This document shows, piece after piece, positions 55,157-64,000 of a stretch of 64,000 nucleotides of DNA. Source of the stretch: Actinomycetota bacterium. GTDB lineage: Bacteria; Actinomycetota; Acidimicrobiia; Acidimicrobiales; Ilumatobacteraceae. The position numbers and the translations under genes were made by a program. Location: NCBI GenBank assembly GCA_030645495.1, contig JAUSLV010000019.1:1-64000 (forward strand), given 5' to 3'. Numbering within the stretch: position 1 is the stretch's first letter; each line of letters begins with the position of its first letter. The notes under the pieces are model-generated. The model saw nothing but the letters and a program-made list of their open reading frames with translations, did no database searches and was not told the DNA's origin.

Positions 55157-56461
55157 TCAGGCCGACTGCACCAGGAACTCGCCGAGTCGGCCGGCAGATG
55201 CGTCGGACAACCGGGCGCGCACACGTACGCCGTCGGTGTCGTGGAACGTGCTGACCACCTCTCCCTCGCGGTGGATCGCCGCCAACACGTCGCCGCGTTC
55301 GTAGGGCACCAGCAACTCGACCACGGCCGTGATGGCCCGCAGGCGATCGGCGAGCACGGTGAGGAAGCCGGGGATGTTCTCGCCGGTGCGGGCGCTGAGG
55401 GCCACCGAGCCCGGGTGGCGTGCAACGAGGTCGGCTGCCACCTCGGGTGCCGCATCGGCCTTGTTGAACACCAGCAGATCGGGTACCTGGATCGCGTCGA
55501 TCTCGGTGAGCACTTCGCGCACGGCGGCGATCTGCCCCTCTGGGTCGGGGGCTGCGCTATCGACCACGTGCACCAGGAAGTCGGCGTTGCTGGCCACCTC
55601 CAGCGTGCTCTTGAACGCCTCCACCAGGCCGTGCGGCAGGCGACGCACGAAGCCCACCGTGTCGGTGAGCAGCACCGGCTCGCCACCGGGCAGCGCCAGC
55701 CGGCGAGTGGTGGGGTCGAGCGTGGCGAACAGCCGGTCTTCCACCAACACACCGGCCTGGGTGAGCCGGTTGAGCAGCGTGGACTTGCCGGCGTTCGTGT
55801 AGCCCACGATCGTGACCGCGGCGAGACCGCTGCGGGCACGGCTCTTGCGCTGCAGATCGCGAGTGTGTTGCAGCTCTTTGAGGTCGGATTCCAGCTTCGT
55901 GATGCGGCGCATGATCCGCCGACGATCGACTTCCAGCTTCGTCTCACCACTACCGAAGCGGCTGCCCACGCCACCCCGCTGCTGCGACAGCTTCGCGTTG
56001 GCACCACGGCGCAACCGGGGCAGGCGATAGCGCAACAACGCCAGCTCGACCTGCGCCTTGCCCTCCAGCGTGTGCGCGTTCTGGCCGAAGATGTCGAGGA
56101 TCACCGCGGTACGGTCGAGTGCAGTACGGCCGAGCAGCTTCTCCAGGTTGAACTGCTGCGCCGGCGCGAGTTCGTTGTCGAACACCACAGTGTCGGCATC
56201 CACCTCCAGGCACAGGTCGCGAAGCTCTTCCACCTTGCCCTTGCCGATGTACCACGTGTGGTCGGGCGAGTCGCGCCGCTGCATCATCCGCCCGGCTTCG
56301 TCGGCCCCGGCGGTGTCGATCAGCAGTGCCAACTCGTCGAGGCCGGCCTCGGTGTCGTCGTCGGTGTGGCCAGGCAGCGTGACCCCCACGATCACGATGC
56401 GTTCCCGCTTCGTGCGCTCGATCAGCGTTGCGCCGAGTGCTTCGTTGTACGGGGTGTTCAT
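55157..56461 (-). CDS. hflX: GTPase HflX
   Basis: Ribosome-associated GTPase that splits stalled or stressed ribosomes; 434 residues, normal length. The N-terminal HflX domain ends with the family signature around RRGGVGSRFGSGETKLEVDRR (split here as separate blocks), followed by the G domain: G1 GYTNAGKSTL, G3 DTVGFVRRLPHGLVEAF, G4 NKAD. The G3 Asp-Thr-Val-Gly is intact. It lies between dapC and dapF, as in Mycobacterium, where it follows dapF. Confidence 0.96.
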   Translation of the reverse strand: MNTPYNEALGATLIERTKRERIVIVGVTLPGHTDDDTEAGLDELALLIDTAGADEAGRMMQRRDSPDHTWYIGKGKVEELRDLCLEVDADTVVFDNELAPAQQFNLEKLLGRTALDRTAVILDIFGQNAHTLEGKAQVELALLRYRLPRLRRGANAKLSQQRGGVGSRFGSGETKLEVDRRRIMRRITKLESDLKELQHTRDLQRKSRARSGLAAVTIVGYTNAGKSTLLNRLTQAGVLVEDRLFATLDPTTRRLALPGGEPVLLTDTVGFVRRLPHGLVEAFKSTLEVASNADFLVHVVDSAAPDPEGQIAAVREVLTEIDAIQVPDLLVFNKADAAPEVAADLVARHPGSVALSARTGENIPGFLTVLADRLRAITAVVELLVPYERGDVLAAIHREGEVVSTFHDTDGVRVRARLSDASAGRLGEFLVQSA

Positions 56462-56485
56462 CGGTCGAGCTTTCTCAGCACCGGC

Positions 56486-57298
56486 TCAGGTGGTCTCGGC
56501 GATCGAGACCTCGACGGTGGCGATGTACTGCGCCGGGCCCACGAGCGTGACCCGCCCGGCGGACGGACTGTGCAGACGCACCTTCGCACTTCCGCCGTCC
56601 ATGTGCACGGTGATTTCGGTGGCGCTGGCAGGTACGAGGCCCCAGCCGCTGGCCGCCCACGCACTCGCGCAGGCACCCGTGCCACAGGCCTCGGTGATGC
56701 CTGCGCCACGCTCGTGCACGCGCATCGTGATCGCATCGGTTTCGGGGCCGGGCTCGATGACCTCGAGGTTGACGTGGGGAACGAGACGGCCGAGGGCCAG
56801 CAGGTCGACCTCGGGAACGCTCTCCACGCCCACCACGGAGTGCGGATTGCCAAGGCTGAGATGACGCACCGGACGCAGCGGATCGCACTGCAGGTTTTGC
56901 CAGTCAGCGGGCTCGGCGATTGGGTGCACCTCACCCATGTCGACCGCGGCGAGGATCACGCCCGGGTCGGTGGTGGCTTCCAGCGTCACCTCGCGCACGC
57001 CCGCGTCGGTGAGGATCTGCTGCGGATGCAGGTCGCCGCGACGCGATGCCAGCGCTTGCGCGAAACAGCGGATGCCGTTGCCGCTCATCTCTGCTCGCGA
57101 CCCGTCGGCGTTGTACAGCACCATGCGCGACGAGTAGCCCTCCTCGATGGAGCCGACCAGCAACCCGTCGGCGCCGATGCCCCGCCGCCGATCGCACAGC
57201 CGACGCGCGAGCGCCGGCAGGTCGGTGACCGCGGGGTGCCACACGACCAAGAAGTCGTTGCCCAACCCGTGGTGCTTGGTGAGGGTGAGAGTGGTCAT
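56486..57298 (-). CDS. dapF: Diaminopimelate epimerase
   Basis: Interconverts LL- and meso-diaminopimelate for lysine and DAP-type peptidoglycan; 270 residues. The two catalytic cysteines are Cys78 in MSGNGIRCF and Cys205 in TEACGTGACA. The N-terminus KHHGLGNDFLVV and GADGLL are conserved. The ATG at 57298 overlaps the miaA stop by 4 bases (ATGA); a longer frame enters miaA. The miaB-miaA-dapF-hflX order is the mycobacterial one. Confidence 0.96.
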   Translation of the reverse strand: MTTLTLTKHHGLGNDFLVVWHPAVTDLPALARRLCDRRRGIGADGLLVGSIEEGYSSRMVLYNADGSRAEMSGNGIRCFAQALASRRGDLHPQQILTDAGVREVTLEATTDPGVILAAVDMGEVHPIAEPADWQNLQCDPLRPVRHLSLGNPHSVVGVESVPEVDLLALGRLVPHVNLEVIEPGPETDAITMRVHERGAGITEACGTGACASAWAASGWGLVPASATEITVHMDGGSAKVRLHSPSAGRVTLVGPAQYIATVEVSIAETT

Positions 57299-58203
57299 AA
57301 GGCCTCGATCACCGGCAGCACCTCGGCCACCGGATCGTGTCGGACATCCACCCAGCGTATGCGGGGGTCGCGACGGAACCATCGCTCTTGGCGCACCGCG
57401 AACTGGCGCGTGCGCAGGATCACCGTGTCGACGGCTTCCGCGAGCGTGCAGCGACCCTCCACGTGATCGATGATCTCCTTGTAGCCCAGCCCTTGGCGAG
57501 CGGTACGTGAGAGCCCACCCGGCTCAGCCAGCAGACCTTCCACCTCTGCCACCAAGCCGAGCTCGACCATGCGGTGCACTCGCTCAGCGATCCGCATGGA
57601 CAGCACGTCGCGCGGCCAGCGAATACCGACCTGCAGGGAGTTGATCGGCGGGTACTGGTCGAGGCCCGGGCCGAACGAGCTGAACGGCCGCCCGCTGCCC
57701 AGCACCACCTCCAACGCACGCACGACTCGCCGGGCATTCGTCGGCTCCATACGCGCGGCAGCCACGGCGTCGAGCGCTGCCAACTCGCCGTGCAACACCG
57801 CGCTGCCCTCCACCTGCACGCGGGCTTCCAGCTGCGCCCGCACCAGCGGCCAGCGCCCCGGCAGCTCCATCGGGTCGGTGAGCGCCCGCAGGTACAGCCC
57901 TGTGCCACCCACCAGCAGCGCCCGTACACCGCGGGCCTCCATCTCGACCATCGCACCACCGACGCTGCGCACGTAATCGGAGACGGCAAACTCGTCGGTC
58001 GGTTCGGCCAGGTCGAGCCCGTGGTGAGGCACAGCGGCTTGGTCGCACGCCGTCGGCTTGGCGGTACCGATGTTCATCCGCCGGTACACCTGCAGCGCGT
58101 CGACCGCCACGATCTCCACGCCGGCATGGCGCTGCGCGTAGGCCATCGCTACGTCGCTCTTCCCCGAGGCCGTGGCCCCCAACACGACCAGCGACGCGCT
58201 CAC
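57295..58203 (-). CDS. miaA: tRNA dimethylallyltransferase
   Basis: Adds a dimethylallyl group to A37 of tRNAs reading UNN codons; 302 residues. P-loop LGATASGKSDVAMA, then VDALQVYRRMNIGTAKP, the active-site segment VGGTGLYLRAL, the helix motif ARRVVRALEVVLGSGRPFSS, and the late GLGYKEIIDHVEG and TRQFAVRQERWFRRD blocks. The GTG start at 58203 overlaps the miaB stop (GTGA). MiaB then methylthiolates the same base, so the two steps are coupled in one operon. Confidence 0.95.
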   Translation of the reverse strand: MSASLVVLGATASGKSDVAMAYAQRHAGVEIVAVDALQVYRRMNIGTAKPTACDQAAVPHHGLDLAEPTDEFAVSDYVRSVGGAMVEMEARGVRALLVGGTGLYLRALTDPMELPGRWPLVRAQLEARVQVEGSAVLHGELAALDAVAAARMEPTNARRVVRALEVVLGSGRPFSSFGPGLDQYPPINSLQVGIRWPRDVLSMRIAERVHRMVELGLVAEVEGLLAEPGGLSRTARQGLGYKEIIDHVEGRCTLAEAVDTVILRTRQFAVRQERWFRRDPRIRWVDVRHDPVAEVLPVIEAL

Positions 58204-59618
58204 CCGGCGAGGACGGCGATGCGGCGCTTGTGCGTGGGCTCGGCGACCAACTCGACGAAGCGGCCCATCAGGTGGTGGGGAGCCGCGGCAGTGACCTCCA
58301 CCGTCGCGTACGAACCCGTGCGCAGCGGCTGCGTGGGCGTGAAGTGCACCAGCTTGTTCTGGCGCGTGCGGCCCGACAGCACCGACGGGTCCTTCTTGCT
58401 GGGCCCCTCCACGATCACCTCTTCGATGCGCCCGATGCGGTCGCGGTGCTTTTGCAGCGCGCTGTGCTCGACCACCACGCGCAGCCGCTGGAAGCGCTCG
58501 GCCACCACTGCCGGGTCGACGAACTGCTGCACCATCGTCGCCGCCTCTGTGCCCTCGCGAGGAGAGAACACGAACGTGTAGGCGTAGTCGTACTCGGCGG
58601 CGGCCGCCACCTCGAGCGTGCGCTGGTGATCCTGCTCGGTCTCGCCCGGAAAGCCGACGATGATGTCGGTGCTGACCGCAAGGTCGGGAACCGCGGCACG
58701 AGCCTCGGCCAGGCGCTGCAGATAGCGCTCGGCGGTGTAGCCGCGGTGCATCAGCGACAGCACTCGGTCGCTGCCCGACTGCAGCGGATAGTGCAGGTGC
58801 TCGCACATCGTGGGAGTGGTGGCCATCGCGGCGAATGTCTCGGGCCGCATGTCCTTGGGGTGCGGGCTGGTGAAGCGCACCCGCCGCAATCCGGGCACCG
58901 CACCCACGGCGGTGAGCAGGTCGGCGAACAGCGGCTGCAGGCGGGCATCGGCATCGCCTGCCTGGCGGGCCGCCAGCTGCAGGTCGCGGCCATAGCTGTT
59001 GACGTTCTGGCCCAGCAGCGTGACCTCACTGACACCATCCGCCACGAGCGCCCGCACCTCGCTGACGATCTCGTCGAACGGCCGGCTGAGTTCGACGCCG
59101 CGCACCGACGGCACGATGCAGAACGCGCAGTTGTTGTCGCATCCGATCTGGATCGTGACCCACGCGTTGTAGCTCGTCTCACGGCGAGCCGGCAGCGCGC
59201 TGGGAAACAGCGCGTGATCATCGAGCACGGCCGCGTCGAGGATCTCGGTGATCTGCCCGTGCTGCTGGGCGTGCTGCACCAGCTCGGCGGTGCGGTGCAC
59301 ATTGTGCGTGCCCAACACGACATCGACCCACGGCGCCTTCTGCGCCACCAGGTCGCGGTCCTTCTGCGCCAGGCAGCCCGACACCACGATCTGGCGTCCC
59401 TCGCGCTCGCCCTTCCAGGTGCGCAGCCAGCCGAGGCTGCCGTACAGCCTGTTGTCGGCGTTCTCGCGGATGCAGCACGTGTTGAGCACGACGACGTCGG
59501 CATCGGCCTGGTCGGTGACGGCTGTCATGCCGTCGGCGTCGAGCAGGCCCGCGATGCGCTCCGAATCGTGTTCGTTCATCTGGCACCCGAAGGTGTGCAC
59601 GACGTAGCTGCGGGCCAT
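58200..59618 (-). CDS. miaB: tRNA-2-methylthio-N6-dimethylallyladenosine synthase
   Basis: Radical-SAM methylthiotransferase acting after MiaA on tRNA A37; 472 residues. The N-terminal UPF0004 domain has three cysteines (TFGCQMNEHDS, NTCCIRENA, VSGCLAQKD) for the auxiliary cluster. The radical-SAM cluster is GCDNNCAFCIVP, and a TRAM domain (GRTRQNKLVHFTP ...) closes the protein. A longer in-frame start upstream adds nothing homologous; MARSYVVHTFGCQMN is the family N-terminus. It follows recA after a hairpin and is coupled to miaA by GTGA. Confidence 0.96.
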   Translation of the reverse strand: MARSYVVHTFGCQMNEHDSERIAGLLDADGMTAVTDQADADVVVLNTCCIRENADNRLYGSLGWLRTWKGEREGRQIVVSGCLAQKDRDLVAQKAPWVDVVLGTHNVHRTAELVQHAQQHGQITEILDAAVLDDHALFPSALPARRETSYNAWVTIQIGCDNNCAFCIVPSVRGVELSRPFDEIVSEVRALVADGVSEVTLLGQNVNSYGRDLQLAARQAGDADARLQPLFADLLTAVGAVPGLRRVRFTSPHPKDMRPETFAAMATTPTMCEHLHYPLQSGSDRVLSLMHRGYTAERYLQRLAEARAAVPDLAVSTDIIVGFPGETEQDHQRTLEVAAAAEYDYAYTFVFSPREGTEAATMVQQFVDPAVVAERFQRLRVVVEHSALQKHRDRIGRIEEVIVEGPSKKDPSVLSGRTRQNKLVHFTPTQPLRTGSYATVEVTAAAPHHLMGRFVELVAEPTHKRRIAVLAG

Positions 59619-59678
59619 AGAGGCACAGGCTACCGGAGGCCGCTCGCGGCGTTCCGGCGAGTTGAACCCAGGAACGGC

Positions 59679-59709
59679 GAAGGGCCGGGCGCAACGCGCC
59701 CCGCCCTTC
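59679..59709 (-). terminator. Hairpin terminator after recA
   Basis: Fourteen-base arms 59679-59692 and 59696-59709 pair at 13 positions around AAC. It begins 25 bases after the recA stop, in the 115-bp gap before miaB, so most recA transcripts probably end here. No U-tract. Confidence 0.7.
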
Positions 59710-59733
59710 AGCCACTCACCGGGAACCAGCAGC

Positions 59734-60801
<1,068 letters not shown>

Positions 60802-60975
60802 AACCTGTCTCCGTTCCTGCTGCGTTTCATGATGCGTGTGCGACCGGCAGGGCTGCCGACCGGTGGAATCCGGCAGGGTGCCTGCCGTGGGGTGCACCGT
60901 ATGGAAGGGGTGTGACAGGGTTCCCCGAGAGGGGCTGCCGACCCGGACCCGGGGTGCGGTTGTTCGAACGACATG

Positions 60976-61004
60976 AGTGTAACTACGAACAGTCGTTCGA
61001 TCAA
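60976..61004 (-). promoter_or_regulatory. recA promoter with SOS box
   Basis: Minus strand: -35 TTGATC (61004-60999), 17-base spacer, -10 TACACT (60981-60976). The perfect LexA box CGAACGACTGTTCG (60999-60986) fills most of the spacer, the same layout as the ChiZ-like promoter. The predicted leader to the GTG is about 165 bases, with several GC-rich hairpins and a GTTCGAAC palindrome (60962-60969). Confidence 0.85.
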
Positions 61005-61044
61005 GCATTCCCGGCAACATTTCCCGGATCAGCGACGAGAAGGT

Positions 61045-61464
61045 TCAGTCGGTGGACGCCGCGACGCTCTCGCGGGCCTCGGCGAGCTCGCGCTCGTCGG
61101 GCCGGTGAGCCTGCAGATCGAACGCCTGCCACAGCAGGAACGTGAACGGGTAGTACAGCAGCGGCACCACGATCGCACCGGCGATCATCGAGATCGTGAG
61201 CGTGGCCACCGGGAAGTCAGGCGCTGTGGCGATGAACGCGATCACCATGCTGACGCCCAGCGTGAAGAACGTGAACACCACATTGAGGGCGATCGGGCCC
61301 AGCTCGAAGCCGTGCTCGCGGTGCCAGCGGATGCCGCACGACGGGCAACGATCGCGGTGGCCCATCCAGCGCCGCATCGTGCACGGACGCTTCCCGCACA
61401 GGGGGCACGACAGCAGGATCGCCCGTCGGAACATGGTGAGAGGTGAGGACACCGGGGGGTTCAT
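61045..61464 (-). CDS. DUF983 family membrane protein
   Basis: A 139-residue protein. A zinc-ribbon-like N-terminus (CPLCGKRPC ... DRCPSCG, five cysteines in all) precedes two hydrophobic helices (ALNVVFTFFTLGVSMVIAFIA and ISMIAGAIVVPLLYYPFTFLLWQAF), the layout of DUF983. ATG at 61464 has a G-rich ribosome site directly upstream; alternative ATGs at 61473 and 61494 exist. It lies upstream of the recA promoter on the same strand and diverges from the next gene. Function unknown. Confidence 0.82.
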   Translation of the reverse strand: MNPPVSSPLTMFRRAILLSCPLCGKRPCTMRRWMGHRDRCPSCGIRWHREHGFELGPIALNVVFTFFTLGVSMVIAFIATAPDFPVATLTISMIAGAIVVPLLYYPFTFLLWQAFDLQAHRPDERELAEARESVAASTD

Positions 61465-61528
61465 ACCCCCCATGGTATCGATGATCCAATGCATAGAAAA
61501 CTGGGCCGGGACCAGCCAGACTCATTGG

Positions 61529-62365
61529 GTGCGAAGATCTCTTGCCGGGCTGTTGTTCGGAATTGCGTATGCGTGTGCAGGTCTCGCACTCAGCGGCTTC
61601 CTCATGCAACGCGCGGCGTTCGACCCGGACCTCTCCAGCGAATCGGCGGCGGTGGTGCTCGACGACAGCACCTTGGAGAAGGAGATCGTCAAGTTCATCG
61701 TCGACAACACGGCCACATTCGTGGTTCCCACCACGTCGGAGAATCCGCTCCACGACATCGAGCGCCTACGACGGCTGATCACCAAGGTGGCCAACGGGTA
61801 CTACACCGACGGCCCACAGCTGTTCTCCAAGATCGTGCACGACGCTCATGCCCGGATGATCGGCGACACCGATGCCCCGGTGGAGATCACCGGCGAGATG
61901 CTCGTGCCGATCGTGCGCAACGAGGCCGCGATGGGTATCACCATCATCGTGCTTCCCGTGGAGGAGGTGAAGTCGCTGTCGCTCATCAACCACGTGCTCG
62001 ATTGGCTGGTGCCGATCCTGGCCCTGGTGGCACTGCTGCTGGCGCTGATCGCGTTCGCGTCGCACCCCGAGAAGGAAACCCTGTTCCGCAGCCTGGCCCT
62101 CGGCCTGATCGTGATCGCGTTGTTGGTGGCCATCGTCGGCTATCTCGTGCCCCGGTTCGTGCTGCCGATGCTGGCCGACAGCTCGTGGTCGAACCTGCCC
62201 GCTGGAATGGCCGACGATTCCATCCCGCTGCTGATCGTCCTCGAAGTGCTGCTGATCGCCGGCGCGGGCGCGCTCATCGCTCTCGGCGGCATGCGCCGTC
62301 AGCGTCGCCGCTGGAGCCAACCGATCAGCACCTTCCGCTACAACGAGGATCGCCGCTGGAGCTGA
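61529..62365 (+). CDS. Hypothetical four-helix membrane protein
   Basis: A 278-residue membrane protein I do not recognise. GTG start gives a basic N-terminus followed by helix 1 (SLAGLLFGIAYACAGLALSGF). A soluble outer region of about 120 residues (36-155) follows, with LDDSTLEKEIVKFIVDNTATFVVPTTSENP and LRRLITKVANGYYTDGP, then helices at about 160-185, 195-215 and 235-260 and a basic tail. In-frame ATGs at 61472 and 61481 would overlap the divergent DUF983 start region; the GTG is preferred but not proven. No enzymatic motif. Confidence 0.7.
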   Translation: MRRSLAGLLFGIAYACAGLALSGFLMQRAAFDPDLSSESAAVVLDDSTLEKEIVKFIVDNTATFVVPTTSENPLHDIERLRRLITKVANGYYTDGPQLFSKIVHDAHARMIGDTDAPVEITGEMLVPIVRNEAAMGITIIVLPVEEVKSLSLINHVLDWLVPILALVALLLALIAFASHPEKETLFRSLALGLIVIALLVAIVGYLVPRFVLPMLADSSWSNLPAGMADDSIPLLIVLEVLLIAGAGALIALGGMRRQRRRWSQPISTFRYNEDRRWS

Positions 62366-62406
62366 TCGCGGCCGACGGCTACACACCCCTGATGGGTGCG
62401 GCGCCG

Positions 62407-63780
62407 TCAGGCGATCAGCTCGTCGACGAACTCGCCGAACACCGTCGCGTAGCGCAGCGCATCGGCGTCGGTGTGCAACACCGAGATCAGCCACTGCTCG
62501 TCGAGACCGGGCGGCAGCAGCACACCACGATTGATGCCGTGCATCCACTGTGCGAACGCAAGGTCGAAGTCGGTGGCCTTGTAGTCGCGGTAGTTGGTGA
62601 TCGGCTGAGGCGCCCACGTGACGCAACCCTTGGCACCGAACTGCACCGTGTGCGCCGGCAGCCCGGCGCGAGCGATGATGGTGTCGCAGGCATCGAGCAG
62701 CAGGCGGTTGCGGGCGATCGTGTCGTCGGTGGCCTCGGGCGTGCACACTTCCGTGAGCACCGCCTTGGCCGCGGCCATACACAACGGGTTGCCGTTGTAG
62801 GTACCCAGGTGCAGCACCTTGCCCATCGAAATCTGGTCCATGCACTCGCGGGTACCACCGAACGCACCCAGCGGCAGCCCGCCGCCGATGCTCTTGGCCA
62901 GCGCCACCAGGTCGGGTTGCACGCCCAACACGCCCGTGGCGCCGCTCCAGCCGGCGGTGATGCCCGTCTTCACCTCGTCGAAGATCAGCATCGTGCCGTA
63001 CTTGCGGGTGAGCGCCCGGGCACCTTCCAGGTAGCCGGGCAACGGCTTGCAGATGCCGATGTTCTCCATCACCGGTTCGACGATGAAGCACGCCACGTCG
63101 CCGGCCTTGAGCACCCGTTCGAGCGCTTCGAGGTTGTTGTACGGCACGACCAGCGTGTCGCGCAGCACCGCGCGGGTGATGCCGGCCGTGGACGGGATGG
63201 CACGCGGTGAATCGGCGGGGCCGGCCTCGCTGACCGGCGGCTTCATCGAGATCATCACTTCGTCGTGGTGGCCGTGGTAGCCGCCCTCGACCTTGACGAT
63301 CTTCTCGCGCCCGGTGACTCCACGAGCGACGCGGATCGCGTCCATCGTGGCCTCGGTGCCCGAGTTGGTGAAGCGCCACATCGGCAGGCCGTAGCGATCG
63401 CCGAGCAGCTCGGCGACCTCGGCGTTCATCTCGCACGGGGTGACGAACAGTGTGCCGTTGTCGAGTTGCGCCTCGACCGCCCGGCGCACCGCGGGGTGGC
63501 AGTGGCCGGAGAACAGGGCGCCGTAGCCCATGTCGAAGTCGACGTAGCGGTTGCCGTCGACGTCTTCCATCCACGCCTCCTGCGCCCGGCGAACCACGAT
63601 CGGGTGCGGGTCGTAGGCCTGGAAACTGCTGGGCACACCCATCGGCAGCACGAGGCGTGCCCGCTCGGTGGCCCGTTGCGAACCTTTGGTGCGATCGATG
63701 TAGACGCCGAGCTCACGCTTGGTGATGGCCTTTGCCCGCTCGGCGAGTTCACGCGTGGGAATGCTTTCCGTCGCGCTCAT
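62407..63780 (-). CDS. Class III PLP aminotransferase (glutamate-1-semialdehyde aminomutase-like)
   Basis: A 457-residue fold-type I PLP enzyme. The phosphate/ring region is NSGTEATMDAIRVARGVTGR, the Asp of the cofactor site is in LIFDEVKTGI, and the internal aldimine Lys is in ALAKSIGGGLPLGAFGG. It resembles HemL but is longer and has an extra N-terminus, so an aminotransferase acting on another amino acid is more likely than heme synthesis. A GGAGGAG ribosome site precedes the ATG. The promoter carries an operator-like palindrome. Substrate unknown. Confidence 0.88.
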   Translation of the reverse strand: MSATESIPTRELAERAKAITKRELGVYIDRTKGSQRATERARLVLPMGVPSSFQAYDPHPIVVRRAQEAWMEDVDGNRYVDFDMGYGALFSGHCHPAVRRAVEAQLDNGTLFVTPCEMNAEVAELLGDRYGLPMWRFTNSGTEATMDAIRVARGVTGREKIVKVEGGYHGHHDEVMISMKPPVSEAGPADSPRAIPSTAGITRAVLRDTLVVPYNNLEALERVLKAGDVACFIVEPVMENIGICKPLPGYLEGARALTRKYGTMLIFDEVKTGITAGWSGATGVLGVQPDLVALAKSIGGGLPLGAFGGTRECMDQISMGKVLHLGTYNGNPLCMAAAKAVLTEVCTPEATDDTIARNRLLLDACDTIIARAGLPAHTVQFGAKGCVTWAPQPITNYRDYKATDFDLAFAQWMHGINRGVLLPPGLDEQWLISVLHTDADALRYATVFGEFVDELIA

Positions 63781-63793
63781 GGATGATCTCCTC

Positions 63794-63839
63794 CGGATTC
63801 CGTTCCGATAAGCCTAGCTCACGACGGAATCCGTCGTGA
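63794..63839 (-). promoter_or_regulatory. Aminotransferase promoter with paired operator-like sites
   Basis: Minus-strand -10 TAGGCT (63816-63811). Upstream, 9-base arms 63819-63827 and 63831-63839 (TCACGACGG / CCGTCGTGA) form a perfect palindrome around AAT, spanning the -35 to -10 region. Its core CGGAATCCG recurs as CGGATTCCG at 63794-63802 in the leader, 31 bases centre to centre. Two sites three helical turns apart suit a dimeric repressor; which one is unknown. Confidence 0.6.
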
Positions 63840-63953
63840 ACAAGTGCACACCGAACGGCGAACGACGGGTGATGCGCGCCTGCGCCCACAGCGCCCGCCG
63901 ACGAATGTCATGGTGGAATTCGGCCGCACATGTGGCACACTGCTGGCCTTCAT

Positions 63954-64000
63954 GGTGGCCGTAGCTCAGCTGGTAGAGCATCAGTTTGTGGTACTGAGGG
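63954..64000 (+). tRNA. tRNA-His (GTG), 3' part beyond window
   Basis: The first 47 bases of a tRNA: acceptor start with the extra G-1 typical of tRNA-His (GGTGGCC), D-arm GCTCAGCTGGTAGAGC, and anticodon arm TCAGT-TTGTGGT-ACTGA with anticodon GTG. The sequence ends just after the anticodon stem; the T-arm and acceptor 3' strand lie outside the window. Confidence 0.93.

Noticed and set aside
54455-57466. 1003-codon plus-strand open frame across dapC, hflX and dapF
   Set aside because: It spans three conserved genes and their gaps on the other strand and has shadow composition.

Overview
This is 64 kb of a high-GC actinobacterial chromosome. The stretch nrdR - LysM/ChiZ-like - lexA - ... - hflX - dapF - miaA - miaB - recA keeps the gene order known from Mycobacterium (Rv2718c to Rv2737c), the SOS boxes are of the actinobacterial type CGAAC-N4-GTTCG, and many genes start leaderless, a few bases after a TANNNT -10 box. 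A luciferase-like (probably F420-dependent) oxidoreductase, two P450s, a class II ribonucleotide reductase and DAP-type cell-wall genes fit an Acidimicrobiia-like (Ilumatobacter-like) organism; that placement is inference. No prophage, insertion sequence, CRISPR array or rRNA is visible. It looks like ordinary chromosome, densely packed, with many 1-4 bp gene overlaps.

Layout. 1-8 kb: a PatD-like aldehyde dehydrogenase (cut by the window edge) with an Lrp regulator, divergent alanine dehydrogenase, then P450, GNAT, LLM oxidoreductase, enoyl-CoA hydratase and MFS exporter. 8-13 kb: murF and ddl (cell wall) back to back on a symmetric promoter, an M20 amidohydrolase and small hypothetical genes. 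13-15 kb: a minus-strand vapB-vapC-tetR-lipoprotein operon. 15-21.4 kb: a four-gene plus-strand operon (fatty-acyl-reductase/HAD fusion, zinc alcohol dehydrogenase, LarA-like protein, PlsC-like acyltransferase), the best candidate for an undescribed lipid pathway. 21-30 kb: YceH, a LysM lipoprotein, glutamate synthase gltBD and a YihY-type membrane protein. 30-44 kb: thymidine kinase, ATP-dependent DNA ligase, a release-factor-like protein, an SDR, a GT39-type membrane protein, a thiolase-like protein, a TetR-P450 pair, a Gfo/Idh/MocA protein, two paralogous Cys-repeat lipoproteins, a methyltransferase and a nitrilase.

44-50 kb holds nrdJ, with a clear promoter overlapped by palindromes and a non-coding upstream block carrying DnaA-box-like sites, then a molybdopterin oxidoreductase and a RibD-like reductase. 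50-61 kb is the conserved SOS/DNA-maintenance block: nrdR (probable repressor of nrdJ), a LysM division-inhibitor-like gene and lexA on a divergent promoter with up to six SOS boxes, then dapC, hflX, dapF, miaA, miaB and recA. The recA promoter has an SOS box exactly in its -35/-10 spacer. 61-64 kb: a DUF983 protein, a four-helix membrane protein, a class III aminotransferase with an operator-like palindrome in its promoter, and the 5' half of a tRNA-His gene.

Starts were chosen from homology plus local -10/RBS context. All family calls come from motifs read by eye; no database search was run.
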